Assembly: GCA_963281255.1 (NCBI GenBank)
Contig: OY725488.1
Span: 11,195,524-11,259,523 of the forward strand
Length of the DNA: 64,000 bases
Direction: 5' to 3'
DNA from: Aphrocallistes beatrix
Lineage: Eukaryota > Porifera > Hexactinellida > Sceptrulophora > Aphrocallistidae
Shown here: positions 12,478 through 22,158 of the stretch, piece after piece
Numbering within the stretch: the first letter of the stretch is position 1
Layout: every line of letters begins with the position of its first letter
Program-made: the position numbers and the translations under genes
Notes under the pieces: model-generated
What the model was told of the DNA's origin: nothing
The model's input: only the letters and a program-made list of their open reading frames with translations
Databases searched by the model: none

Positions 12478-12689
12478 GCCATCAAGCAGCACGTGGTGTC
12501 TCTGATGCTGGAGAGCCCTGACATGGTGCAGAAGCAGGTCTCTGACGCTATCAGCATAATCGGGAAGAGAGATTTCCCGCGGGACTGGCCGGGACTGCTG
12601 CAGGAGCTGACGGCTAAGCTGCAGTCAGGAGACTTCCACGCTATCAACGGAGTTCTACAGACCGCACACTCTCTCTTCAAGAAGTACAG
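12478..12689 (+). CDS. CSE1L: CSE1L exon 2 (codons 88-158)
   Basis: Acceptor AACCCAG|GCC, donor TACAG|gtgcgt, leaving phase 2. It encodes the family-typical stretch VQKQVSDAISIIGKRDFP, then SGDFHAINGVLQTAHSLF, which is nearly identical to vertebrate CSE1L. The frame continues directly from exon 1. The open frame running past the donor is intron read-through. Confidence 0.95.
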
Positions 12690-13237
12690 GTGCGTAGGTT
12701 TAAGGATGGAGCAACTGAGCTACCAGGACAGTCTCAGGAAGTTGACAATCCTGTAGACGGGGTGGGACCAATAATATAATTTGAAGCGTACTCACAGGCG
12801 GTCGCAGGAATTTTCCAAGCCCAGGAGGCAAAGAAAAACAATCCGGGGCCCTTACTATGATTTGGCTTAGGTTGTCCATTGAAATCCGGGTCCGCAGTAC
12901 CGAACTCGGAGCAAAAGCCCCTAATGCCCACCCTGGGACCACCCTTGAGCGTACTCCCTTTCTAAGGTGACTAATTCCTTAAAAATGGTGAAGAATTATG
13001 AATTATTCTAAATCTCAAATATTAGTGTAGATTCTATGCCTAAAATAGTTTTAAATTTATATGCCTCAAATATTGTTCAGTCATAAAGCAAAATATAAAA
13101 TCCATTTTTTACTAATTCCATTCAAATTTGAGTTATTCTTTGATAGCCCATAATTTAGCCAAGTTTGCTCTCTATGCTTTTGGCTTAGGTTTATCCATAG
13201 TAATACAATTGATTCAATTATACTGTCCATTGTGCAG

Positions 13238-13417
13238 ATATGAGATAAAGAACCAAGCCTTATGGGAAGAGATCAAGTTTGTGCTGGACAACTTCGCTGT
13301 GGAGTTCAGTAGTCTGTTCGAGAGTACGATGCAGCTGTGTGAGGTGCACAAGAACGAAGAGAGAGTTATCCGCATCCTCTACGAGTCCATCCTGCTCTGC
13401 ACCAAGATATTCCACAG
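13238..13417 (+). CDS. CSE1L: CSE1L exon 3 (codons 158-218)
   Basis: Acceptor TGTGCAG|A restores the Arg codon split by intron 2. The donor is CACAG|gtatgc, phase 2. It encodes LWEEIKFVLDNFAVEFSSLF and the following helix ending TKIFH. This is the HEAT-repeat region, collinear with the family between its RYRHEFKSNELW and LPEFFEDN landmarks. Confidence 0.93.
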
Positions 13418-14081
13418 GTATGCTCTCCATCTTATTCCGAATTATAACATGCAGACTTCAGTAAATCTGAATTCAGGCGCTGTTAATGGGAAATATGTTT
13501 TACCTCCTCCGCACGCAAAATTCACTATTCACAGTAGCCTGACCTAGGAATGTTGCTATATCATTTCGGTCCATAGAAATGCGGCATCTTTATCTATTAC
13601 TTATCAGTAATTCTAGTTTTAGGGTTGAGACCAACTCAGCTCAATATGCTCCCCATCTTATTCAGAGAAAATATGATTGCTATTAATAAGATGAAATCTG
13701 AATTGTACCGATCGCTCCAAACGATCAACGTCTTTTTTAGGTGAATTTACGACAAAATTCTGAGAAAGACGTTTCAACCTTAAATCTTGAAAATATTTCC
13801 CGTAAAAATTCCCGACATACTTCTGTTGGAAGTTTTTAGTTTGAGACGTTGGTGTAACTCAATTTTACATTTGTATACCTTTTAAATGACACTAGACTTT
13901 ACTAACTCATCTTCCATTAAGTCATTTTGGGCGGGGAAACCTTAGAAGTGTGGGTCTTTGCTATAAATAGAAATGGCCCCAAGTAATTTAAGGGTTGTTA
14001 GCCTCCAAAAAAATTGGACATGTTTTTATACCAAGATTGTTCTTAAAACCGCGTACTAATTCACCATCATATATCTCACAG

Positions 14082-14280
14082 TCTGAACTACCAAGATCTA
14101 CCCGAGCACTTCGAGGACAACATGTCCATGTGGATGCAGCGGTTCCATCAGCTGCTGCGAACCGAGAATGCACTGCTGGAGACGGAGCTGGACTCTGAGG
14201 TGGGAGTGCTGGAGCTGGTCAAGTCTCAGGTCTGCGACAACGTAGCTCTCTATGCACAGAAATATGACGAGGATTTCAAG
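14082..14280 (+). CDS. CSE1L: CSE1L exon 4 (codons 218-284)
   Basis: Acceptor CTCACAG|T, donor TTCAAG|gtaaat, phase 0. It encodes LNYQDLPEHFEDNMSMWM and ELVKSQVCDNVALYAQKYDE. The last motif is one of the most conserved in CSE1L proteins. Confidence 0.95.
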
Positions 14281-14371
14281 GTAAATCTCTACAGCACAAC
14301 TCTAAGGGTATTGATTTATACTGGAAGTACCTACAATTTAAATCTTTCTTCTCGTTACTTAATACTAGTAC

Positions 14372-14537
14372 CGTGATATCTTGAGATCGATTTTGAGATA
14401 TTGTAGCATTCTGAGATTTTGTTTCGCTTACTCAAATGGCCTTGTGGTTCAATCGGTTTCATCGTGACTTGATAACCACCTCCACCAAATATGCCACGGA
14501 CACAATTTAGTGGCATGCGACACAATTTACTATGGTA
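14372..14537. repeat. left arm of inverted repeat flanking the NHL gene
   Basis: About 165 bp match the reverse complement of 16563-16735. Shared words include GAGATTTTGTTTCGCTTACT, CAATCGGTTTCATCGT and CTTGATAACCACC. The arms lie within CSE1L intron 4 and enclose about 2.0 kb that includes the whole NHL gene and its TATA box. Confidence 0.8.
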
Positions 14538-14589
14538 GAATTTTATATGGACCTTAAATGGAAAATATAATTGATCCATGGTCCATAAA

Positions 14590-14739
14590 GTGTTTCCCAC
14601 CGAGCGCGTTAAGCGCGCTATTTAGCATGCAAGGCTTTCCGAATAACGTGATTTTGTTGTTAAATAATGCAATTTACCCGAATAAAACGCACAAAAATTG
14701 CAAAATTTACGCGCTTTCTCATAATCCTGAGGGAAACAC
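14590..14739. mobile_element. 150-bp MITE (GTGTTTCCC ends)
   Basis: Termini GTGTTTCCC and GGGAAACAC are inverted repeats. The subterminal region has GAGCGCGTTAAGCGCGCTAT. A second diverged copy lies at 51422-51561, with ends GTATTTTCC and GGGAAATAC and the shared interior TTAAATAATGCAAT. No target duplication was identified with confidence, so the superfamily is not assigned. Confidence 0.65.
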
Positions 14740-14749
14740 GTGGCCCATA

Positions 14750-14890
14750 TCCTTACTATTAAAACTCGATTAATGTTTGTTTGTTTGTGTATATATATAT
14801 ATATATTTTGGCTATGGCTCCAGTAAGTTCTGAGCTCAGACGAAAATGTCGACTCATCATGGAATTATGACGTCATTGTCACATTTTTAA
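14750..14890 (+). mobile_element. 3'-truncated Helitron-like repeat
   Basis: It starts A|TCCTTACTATTAAAACTCG, followed by a GTTTGTTTGT/TA-rich stretch and the family core GGCTATGGCTCCAG to GACGTCATTGTCAC. It then diverges just before the 3' end of the NHL gene. Confidence 0.65.
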
Positions 14891-14949
14891 AAGTTAACAA
14901 ATTTTCATTAGAAACTAAATAGAAATAAACATAATGACAGAAAACACAG

Positions 14950-15822
14950 TTATAGAGAAGAAAATATAAGAAGTCTATAGTTAGAGTTCAAAGATATAGC
15001 AACTAATTTTAGATTTGATGCCAGAGCTAATCCTTGAGGGTAATTAACCATTCCTACTTGGGGTCCATTTTCCCCTATCGTGTGGAGAAGAGATCCTTCA
15101 TTTGAGAATATTTTGATCCGGTGATCCCAGCAATCGCTGATAAGTAGATTCCTTTTGATGTCAAGACAGAAGAAGTAGGCTCGAGTTACTTGCATTCCTT
15201 TACCACGAGTGATTATAGAGCGTATCTTATGTCCGGTATGATTAAATACATGCACACAGGGAGAATCATCCGGGGAAATGACGTAAATCTCTTCTGTCGT
15301 TAATTTTACATCATAAGGTCTGTGCATGGATGGATCAGTAACCTCTCTTATCGGATGTAGAGAGCTGTCTAGGATTTGGATTCTGTTGTTGTTCGTATCA
15401 GCGATGTACACATCTCCATTAGTAGAGATGGACAGTTGGCTGGGTTCATCAAACTGTCCGAGACCAGACCCAATGCTCCCTAGCCTAGTCATCAGACGGA
15501 GGTCAGCCTCTATCTTCAAGTGGAACACAGCGTGAACCACATCGTCCGTTACATACAGGTTGTTTCCATGAATGGCGATACCACATAATGCTTTAATATC
15601 CTCGTGAGTACAACTGTCAAGGTACTCGCCAAACTCTGAAAATACAGACAGTCTCGTGAAATTACCAAAGATAAATGGATCTGCGTCAGTGACATATATG
15701 TGATTAGTGGCTGGGTCTATAGCGACACCACGAGGATTGTAGAGTTCACCAGGAGCTTTACCCTCCTTGGCAACAGCTGTTAAGTGCTCCACGGGCTGTA
15801 GGTCGGAAAATGCTATGGCCAT
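14950..15822 (-). CDS. NHL-repeat beta-propeller protein
   Basis: This intronless 290-residue frame consists almost entirely of NHL repeats. Clear blades include PRGVAIDPATNHIYVTDAD (about residues 31-49), GIAIHGNNLYVTDD, QLSISTNGDVYIADTNNNRI (about 131-150), LLISDCWDHRIKIFS and YPQGLALASN near the end. That fits a six-bladed propeller of the kind at the C-terminus of TRIM/Brat proteins, where it binds RNA or protein. There is no RING, B-box, coiled coil, signal peptide or membrane segment, so ubiquitin-ligase activity is not implied. An in-frame stop lies just upstream of the chosen ATG. It lies inside CSE1L intron 4 on the opposite strand. The lack of introns suggests retroposition or a lineage-specific expansion; this is inference. 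Confidence 0.85.
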   Translation of the reverse strand: MAIAFSDLQPVEHLTAVAKEGKAPGELYNPRGVAIDPATNHIYVTDADPFIFGNFTRLSVFSEFGEYLDSCTHEDIKALCGIAIHGNNLYVTDDVVHAVFHLKIEADLRLMTRLGSIGSGLGQFDEPSQLSISTNGDVYIADTNNNRIQILDSSLHPIREVTDPSMHRPYDVKLTTEEIYVISPDDSPCVHVFNHTGHKIRSIITRGKGMQVTRAYFFCLDIKRNLLISDCWDHRIKIFSNEGSLLHTIGENGPQVGMVNYPQGLALASNLKLVAISLNSNYRLLIFSSL

Positions 15823-15896
15823 TCTACTTAACTGGAAGATTGCTAATCACAGTAATAGGATAGTATGATGATGAATGAACAGGAGTCTCGTAAAGC

Positions 15897-15905
15897 TATA
15901 TATAG
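15897..15905 (-). promoter_or_regulatory. TATA box of NHL gene
   Basis: CTATATATA on the minus strand lies about 75 bp upstream of the NHL start codon. That spacing fits a short 5' leader, and it is the only TATA-like match close to the ATG. Confidence 0.5.
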
Positions 15906-16562
15906 TGGGATAGTGTACCAGTAATTACAAGGATTAGGTTACAAATACATATGTAGTAAATTATCAATCCTATTCCTTTGCAATATTGGAATTGTGTATC
16001 AGTAAAGCGACGCAAACTGTGCCTTGTGATTTTTAAAAAAATCATCATCAGTTAACTTTAGTTTCGTAGAACTGGCTTATTTTTACTCGAACTTTGATGG
16101 AGACATTATAATTTAATTTATTTAGTTATATGATAACTTATTTGTTTACAATAGACACATAAAGTAAACAAATCTCAAAAATATGCTATAAACTTGCTTT
16201 CAACGGTTGACATGGGGTTTTCGGGGGTGGAGATTTCGAATATCATATTTTCGAATAAATTTAATAATTAATTTGTTTACTTTTGTTCACAATAGATACA
16301 TAAACTAAACAAATTACAAAAAATAGCCTAGAGGCTGGCTTCCAACGGTTAACATGGGGTTTTCAAAGGTGTAGATTTAGAATATTTTATTTTCGGAACC
16401 ATATGAAAAATTATACGTTTAAACCTTGTATACAATATTTATATATAGTAAGAAATATCTTAAAATATATTACATTGAGAAACTACAGTCGCCCACAGGG
16501 TGACTCTGCGGACACACATTGTTCGCAAGCCGCGCAGCGCAAGCAAGCGAAGTGCGCTTGTA
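15906..16562. other. CSE1L intron 4 spacer with repeat fragments
   Basis: No gene was recognised. Two local near-repeats around CCAACGGTT.ACATGGGGTTTTC lie near 16199-16225 and 16340-16366. A GC-rich 3' end of the Helitron-like family (GCGCAGCGCAAGCAAGCGAAG) lies at about 16500-16562. Confidence 0.5.
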
Positions 16563-16735
16563 CCATAGTAAATTGTGTCGCGTGCCACTAAATTGTGTAA
16601 TGTGCCATAATTTGGTGGCGGTGGTTATCAAGTTACGATGAAACCGATTGAATCACAAGGCCATTTGAGTAAGCGAAACAAAATCTCAGAATGCTACGCG
16701 ATATCTCAAAATATCATGCAACAGACCTCATTAAA
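16563..16735. repeat. right arm of inverted repeat flanking the NHL gene
   Basis: It is the reverse complement of 14372-14537 with scattered mismatches and small indels. The outer boundary lies near the CTCAAAATATCATGC sequence. Confidence 0.8.
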
Positions 16736-17218
16736 AGGATTCATAACGAAATAATAACTTTAGACTACCGAAATGTACCACAGTAGTATTACTTTATGGC
16801 TTCTTTCCCATTGAAAATGCCTGGAGACATCCGCAATATCGCTAGTTTTCGGTAATCTGGGTTAATATTCTAACTCTGATTGAATTAATGTTATTTCACT
16901 AACAGAACGAATTCACTAATCCGAACAATTTTTCAGATCATTGATACAGAGTAGGGTTGTGTACAGCCCTCCAGATACGCTCCTAGTCTCAAATCCATAA
17001 ATTTCCATATGCCTAAATCGATAAATAACATTAAAATATAGGATACATTGGATAATATTCTAATTTTCATGATGATCCTATACATTTTCGGACTTAAAAT
17101 CATACATCTAAAGGAGCGTCTCACAATCCCATAAAATCCCTTGGTACAGAGCTGTTGGGGTTAGCTGGAGGTGTCTGTATTCCAATGTTGTGAGATAAGA
17201 ACTCATCCTTGGTTCTAG

Positions 17219-17483
17219 GAGCATCTGCCTAAGTTCGTGGAGAACATCTGGACACTGCTGGTGAGCACAGGCCTGAAGCCCAAGTACGACCTCTTGATGT
17301 GCAACGCCATCGACTTCCTGGCCCGTGTGGCAGAGAAGAACACGTACAAGGAGCTGTTCCAGGGGGAGGGGACCCTGGAGACCATCTGCTCCCAGGTCAT
17401 CCTCCCCAATGTGCAGCTGAGAGAGGCAGACGAGGAACAGTTCGAAGATAACCCAGAGGAGTACATCAGGAGAGACCTAGAAG
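17219..17483 (+). CDS. CSE1L: CSE1L exon 5 (codons 285-373)
   Basis: Acceptor GGTTCTAG|GAG, donor GAAG|gttagc, phase 1. It encodes EHLPKFVENIWTLLVSTG and ends with FEDNPEEYIRRDLEG, the family landmark before SDIDTRRRAA in vertebrates. The next exon is 38.5 kb away, yet the split Gly codon is restored precisely there. Confidence 0.95.
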
Positions 17484-18048
17484 GTTAGCATGTACACTAA
17501 TGCACTGATAATGTATCCCTAAGCCCATCTGTCCCAACGTCGCATTCTGCGGTATTTGACAGTCAGTGCTTCCGCCGTCTAGGGGGGGAGAAGAACCCCA
17601 GTTGTAAATATATTAAAAATTCGAATTTTAAACTTATCCTGATATAGGTATACAATTTTACTAGCTAGATATACCTAAGATAATGATTTAATCATCTGTT
17701 TACTTCCTGGGCTCTAGTAATTTACGGTCGACTTTCCTGAAAAATGTATGGACTTGCTGATGTTTTAAAATTTCTTAGAAATAGCAACTTCTCACTCCCA
17801 CGTACCCCCTCGTCCTGCCACTGTTAACAGTTCGAATCATTTGTTTGTCGGAATCCTTTTAGTATACATGAAGATCTGATTTATAACTTCATTAAACTGC
17901 GTACACTATTTCAATTTTTTTGTTCCTTTATTTAATATTAAGTCACACTTGTTGAATACTGACAGAGCATTAAACTTTATTACTTAATAAATACTGTAAC
18001 CTCAATATTACAATTGAGCAGTACTGAGAATATACCAACCATCATGTA
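17484..18048 (+). other. start of CSE1L intron 5
   Basis: No gene or intact transposon was recognised between the exon 5 donor and the 3' end of the first 7TM gene. Confidence 0.55.
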
Positions 18049-19170
18049 CTATGAGTAATGTCGGATAAGAAGAGCTTGTAAGTTGTCTGTATTGTATCTG
18101 TATGTCTTCTTGGATTTGCCTCGTATCGAGTTGTAGACTGAATTGACCCAGATGCATAGTGTAATGCATGTGAACGGGAAAATTAAAATGACCGAACCCA
18201 AAAACAAAGAATTAGTTGCTATTGACCAAATGTAAGATAAGACTTTGATCAAGATTGATATGTGCACGGAATTCGTCGGGATGAAGTTTGAGATTAGATT
18301 GAAAGGAAATTTGCAATTCCTAAAGAATAAAAGGCTGGTGAGGAAACCTGGAATGAATGCTAAGAGTCTGGACAGCATTATCAGCAATTCACCACAGCAC
18401 ACTGTCCGAATGGTATACTTGAAATATTTGTATTGTCTAACTTCCTCTTTGTTAGATCCGAACTGTGCCAGTCTTTCATTCGCACTCTGTAGCAGGGTGT
18501 ATTCAAACTGTTTGACTGCTCTTACAAAGATATAATAGTAGATTGGTAGTACAGTTAGTATTAACAAAATAGCAGAGTACTGTACCCATACTATTCCAAT
18601 CATGAAGACACTTATTGCAGTGAAAGCGAAAAAAAGTCGAAAAGTGAGCATTTTTGATGGATACTGGGTGTTCTTTATTCTCTGTGTCAGATATTTCATC
18701 AAACACACACTAAATACAAGAACGAACCATTCTACAATACTCTGTGAGATCGTGAGTATCATTCGAATAGGATTTGCTACTTGACTATACTGAAATTCCA
18801 GCAACATTTTATTCTCTATTTTACTGCACTCAGACAGTTTCAACTTGGTACTGTTCGCTATTTCAGGAAATGTAATATAGTTAAGATCCACGAGTGCAGT
18901 AAGACAATATAAAATCATGCAAGATGTTTCACTCAGGCTAATCAGGAGCAAATACGCATACTTTCTTATTTCAGTTTGGTAATGGTAACAGAATTGTTCG
19001 AATTCAGTACGTGAATCTTCTGACTGCTCAGTAATCAAGTGTCTAGCTGCAACTCTCAAATACTTCTTGGACTGATAGATCCGATAACTGAACACTATCA
19101 TCCAGTACAAACTCAATACTAAGAAAATGATAGAAGATGATAATATTATTGCGATGTTGAATTGATCCAT
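18049..19170 (-). CDS. 7TM family protein, copy 1
   Basis: This 373-residue intronless frame has seven hydrophobic segments near residues 6-29, 72-94, 136-160, 177-197, 198-218, 256-284 and 315-345. Loops 1-2, 3-4, 5-6 and the C-tail are rich in Lys/Arg, so the N-terminus should face outside, as in GPCRs. The 45-residue first inner loop (KKYLRVAARHLITEQSEDSR) is almost invariant in the array. Predicted outer loops carry one conserved Cys each (LSECSK and FRNCKFPF), possibly disulfide-bonded. With the copy at 44022 it forms a subgroup marked by EIANSTKLKLSEC, which includes an NST sequon. No DRY or NPxxY motif is present. Function is unknown; a receptor is plausible. Confidence 0.85.
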   Translation of the reverse strand: MDQFNIAIILSSSIIFLVLSLYWMIVFSYRIYQSKKYLRVAARHLITEQSEDSRTEFEQFCYHYQTEIRKYAYLLLISLSETSCMILYCLTALVDLNYITFPEIANSTKLKLSECSKIENKMLLEFQYSQVANPIRMILTISQSIVEWFVLVFSVCLMKYLTQRIKNTQYPSKMLTFRLFFAFTAISVFMIGIVWVQYSAILLILTVLPIYYYIFVRAVKQFEYTLLQSANERLAQFGSNKEEVRQYKYFKYTIRTVCCGELLIMLSRLLAFIPGFLTSLLFFRNCKFPFNLISNFIPTNSVHISILIKVLSYIWSIATNSLFLGSVILIFPFTCITLCIWVNSVYNSIRGKSKKTYRYNTDNLQALLIRHYS

Positions 19171-19230
19171 ACTATTAATTCACAAGGGAAGATGCTAAAT
19201 TTTGGAAATGTAATTTTGAGTGAAAGTAGG

Positions 19231-19246
19231 ACTATTTATAGTTCTA
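19231..19246 (-). promoter_or_regulatory. TATA box of 7TM copy 1
   Basis: The minus-strand sequence ACTATAAATAGT lies about 60 bp upstream of the ATG. It is at the same position as in the other copies and is preceded by TAGATAGA. Confidence 0.6.
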
Positions 19247-19679
19247 TCTAGTAATTGCGCAAATTTACTGTGTTTTTATACTGGAATTGATTTGCTTCGT
19301 GTACAATTCCTTGAAGATGGAATATCACTCTCACAATACTTGAGAATAGTCCATTGTCTTGTTATTTGATGTGGACATGGAAATTATTGTCGACTATGTT
19401 TCGATACAGTTTGATTACAATTGGCCTTAGTGTACTTTACAGTTTGAGGTTATATCCGATGATTTAGCTGGAACTGATTTCAGCAAGATTGATTTGCTGG
19501 GAATATTCCTGGAGTACAAATGTTACATACAGTACAAGTGTATTAAACTCTTTCTACGAATATTTATAATGCCAATTGAGAGAGGAGAAATGGTTCGTTA
19601 AATATTGATTAGGGAATTATAGAATGATAGTATAACTAATTCCATATAATAAAGCCAAATTGTTAATTAAGATATAGTG

Positions 19680-20480
19680 AAATTAATCTTATGCACACAT
19701 ATCAGTTCTTTCCTTTTCTCATAACCTAAGAAAATGAAGTATATGCACGTACGTAAGCTTATAATCACTATTAGCTAAGCTTAATCACCATAGGGGAATA
19801 AACTTTTCTATGCGCAAGAAATATTAATCGATATATTCCTGCAACAGTATGTTGTGGTTACTTCTGATAATTAGTTAAGAGATGTGTTAAGCAATTCATA
19901 TAATTATTTCTATGTTTGCGTTCTGTGCAAGTAGAAATTTCCTACTAGGTATGGAACATTTGTGCTTAATTGCGGATACTTATATCGACAAATTTGGCAG
20001 TATTATAAAATAAATCATTTAAAAATGCTACTTAGTAATTTTCCCCAAAATATGATACCCAATTTTATAAAATCATTCTCTTTTCGACTTAAGAGCCCAA
20101 TAATGTAAAATTGAAAGTAACTGATGAAACCCATAATTTTGTCTAAAAATCAGAGTTACCATTGACCTACTGAAAAGCAATTTGGCGTCGTAATAAATTT
20201 TGTCCCATTTTTTGTGTATTCCCATTACTGTGCCCTATTTTAGGCATTTTATCTGTGTTGTTTTGTATAGATTTATCTTAACATTACTTGTAAATTGAAG
20301 TGAATAGCTATATTATGCACATTTATGAATCTTATAATCTTATTATCAATGGTTGAGGAGCATAAGTGTGACTTTATGAATTCTCAAGATCAGTGTAGAT
20401 CACTATCAAACTAAACTATTATTAGATTGTTCAGTCCTCTTTCTGGTGCTGGAGATATCTGGTAACACTACTCAACTGTT
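19680..20480. repeat. 7TM array spacer block S, copy 1
   Basis: This conserved noncoding block upstream of copy 1 recurs, with changes, at about 26570-27300, 29990-30410 and 38440-38810. Shared words include TTTTCTATGCGCAAGAA, CAATTTGGCGTCG and TATTATGCACATTTATGAAT. It marks the far end of the tandemly duplicated unit. No RNA gene or ORF was recognised within it. Confidence 0.75.
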
Positions 20481-20562
20481 TGAATATAACTCGATTTATC
20501 TTATAACGACTAGCCAATTATTTGATCAATTTCTGCAAAAATTCTTAGCATTTTACTATATA

Positions 20563-21503
20563 AAAGCGCGCTTCCCTTGCTCGCGCAGCTTGCATGCGCT
20601 CCGCGACTGGCGGATACTTTGTGTCCGCCAGAGGCGTCCTTTGGATGCCAAGGCTCATATTTATTAATTATAAGGTAGATAACATCTCTAAATACGTCTG
20701 TTTTACGGATATTATAATCGATATCACTCGAAAAATCACAAAGTTGGCAATTTTCAAATTTTTGATGCGTAATGATGGCCTCATACCAGAGTGATGGGTC
20801 ATCATTCTTGATGAGAGTTGTATCATATTTCAGATATATTAATATACAAATTCTATTAAAATTTCAGCCTTCTATCATCTAAAATGGCTGAGTTATATTT
20901 GAAAAACTGAAATTTCTAATTATAAAAAATGGTGACAATGACGTTATAATTCCATGATGAGTCAACATTTCCGTCTGAGGTCAGAACTTAGTGGAGCCAT
21001 AGCCAAAAGACTCCCAAATGCCAAAAAATCAGCTTTCTGTGCCTGGCAGTTTCTTCAATCAATTCGTTACAGATATATACATCCTCACTATTAAAACGAT
21101 TAATGTGTCTCTGTAACCAATTGATTGAAGAAACTGCCAGGCACAGAATGCTGATTTTTTTTGGCTATGGCTCCAAGCTCTGACCTCAGGCGAAAATGTC
21201 GACTCATGATGAAATTATGATGCTATTGTCACCTTTTTTATAATTACAAATTTCAGTATTTCGGCTATAACTCATCCATTTTTAATGATAAAGGGCTGAA
21301 ATTTCAATAGAATGTGTATATTAATATATCTCACATGATACAACTCTTAGCAAAAAATGATAACTCATCAATGTGAGCCTAGGCGCCCGTAGGGCGCTTC
21401 CGGTGGGCACAAAGTGTCCGCCATCCGCGCAGTGCAAGCAATCGAACCGCGCTAGTATATATATATATATATATATACCATTAATCGAGTTTTAAAGTAA
21501 GGA
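20563..21503 (-). mobile_element. Helitron-like element interrupted by a second copy
   Basis: The minus-strand element has its 5' end at 21503 (TCCTTACTTTAAAACTCG read in reverse) and its GC-rich 3' end near 20563. It is split by a plus-strand copy of the same family at 21082-21455. Joining the flanks restores a normal family sequence across the TA-rich 5' region. The order of insertion is therefore clear. Confidence 0.7.
21082..21455 (+). mobile_element. Helitron-like element nested in another
   Basis: It begins TCCTCACTATTAAAACG after an A and ends CCGCGCTAG before a T. This exact A|TC...CTAG|T arrangement is the Helitron signature. The core matches the other copies in the window. The short length (374 bp) and lack of coding capacity make it non-autonomous. 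Confidence 0.8.
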
Positions 21504-21599
21504 TACGATGGATACGTTAATAATCTTCAACAGCTGTTTTAATGTAATCTATAAAATGCATCATTAAGAATACAATATATATAATTATCCCAAAGCAGG

Positions 21600-22115
21600 C
21601 CTAGGGTAATAGTAATATGTAATAGTAACGATCACATTTTAGAAATATAATAGTAGTAGTGTTTTCAAAATAGGATGTAAAAGTAATAGTAATATATTAC
21701 ATTTCAAAGTAATTGACCCCAGGCCTGGTATTAGAGAGACTGTTTAGCATCGCAGAGAAATTATTTATGCCAGATAGATTTTCAATGTCAGATGAAGTTT
21801 TTCAAAAGTTAATCATGATCAAATGCTATTCACACCTATGATAAATTAAGTGAAATTAGTTATTTGCTTAGGTTAGATAATATTATATTTTGTTTGTATG
21901 GGATAAACAAATAAATAATAAACTTCAGATATTATGAATCATAGCAAAGTCTTACTAGTAGTAATTGTCAAGAAATTTGTAATTGTAATTAAAAATAGTA
22001 GTATATTACATATAAACAAAATGTAATTGTAAGGGTAATAGTAATATAAAATAATATAGGTAATAGTAATAGTAATATATCACATTTCAAAGTAATTGAC
22101 CCCAGGCCTGATCCT
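21600..22115. repeat. TAATAG-rich interspersed repeat
   Basis: Runs of GTAATAGTAATA and complementary-looking motifs sit at both ends, bounded by AGGCCT (CAGGCCTAGGGTAATAG and AATTGACCCCAGGCCTG). The middle includes TTTAGCATCGCAGAGAAATT. A related copy spans about 50860-51200, and further pieces lie at 51865-51930, 52200-52270 and 55500-55625. It is noncoding, probably a MITE-type element. Confidence 0.6.
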
Positions 22116-22158
22116 AAAGCAGGTAGTATATTGATAGCAAAATACTAGTTGTAGATAT

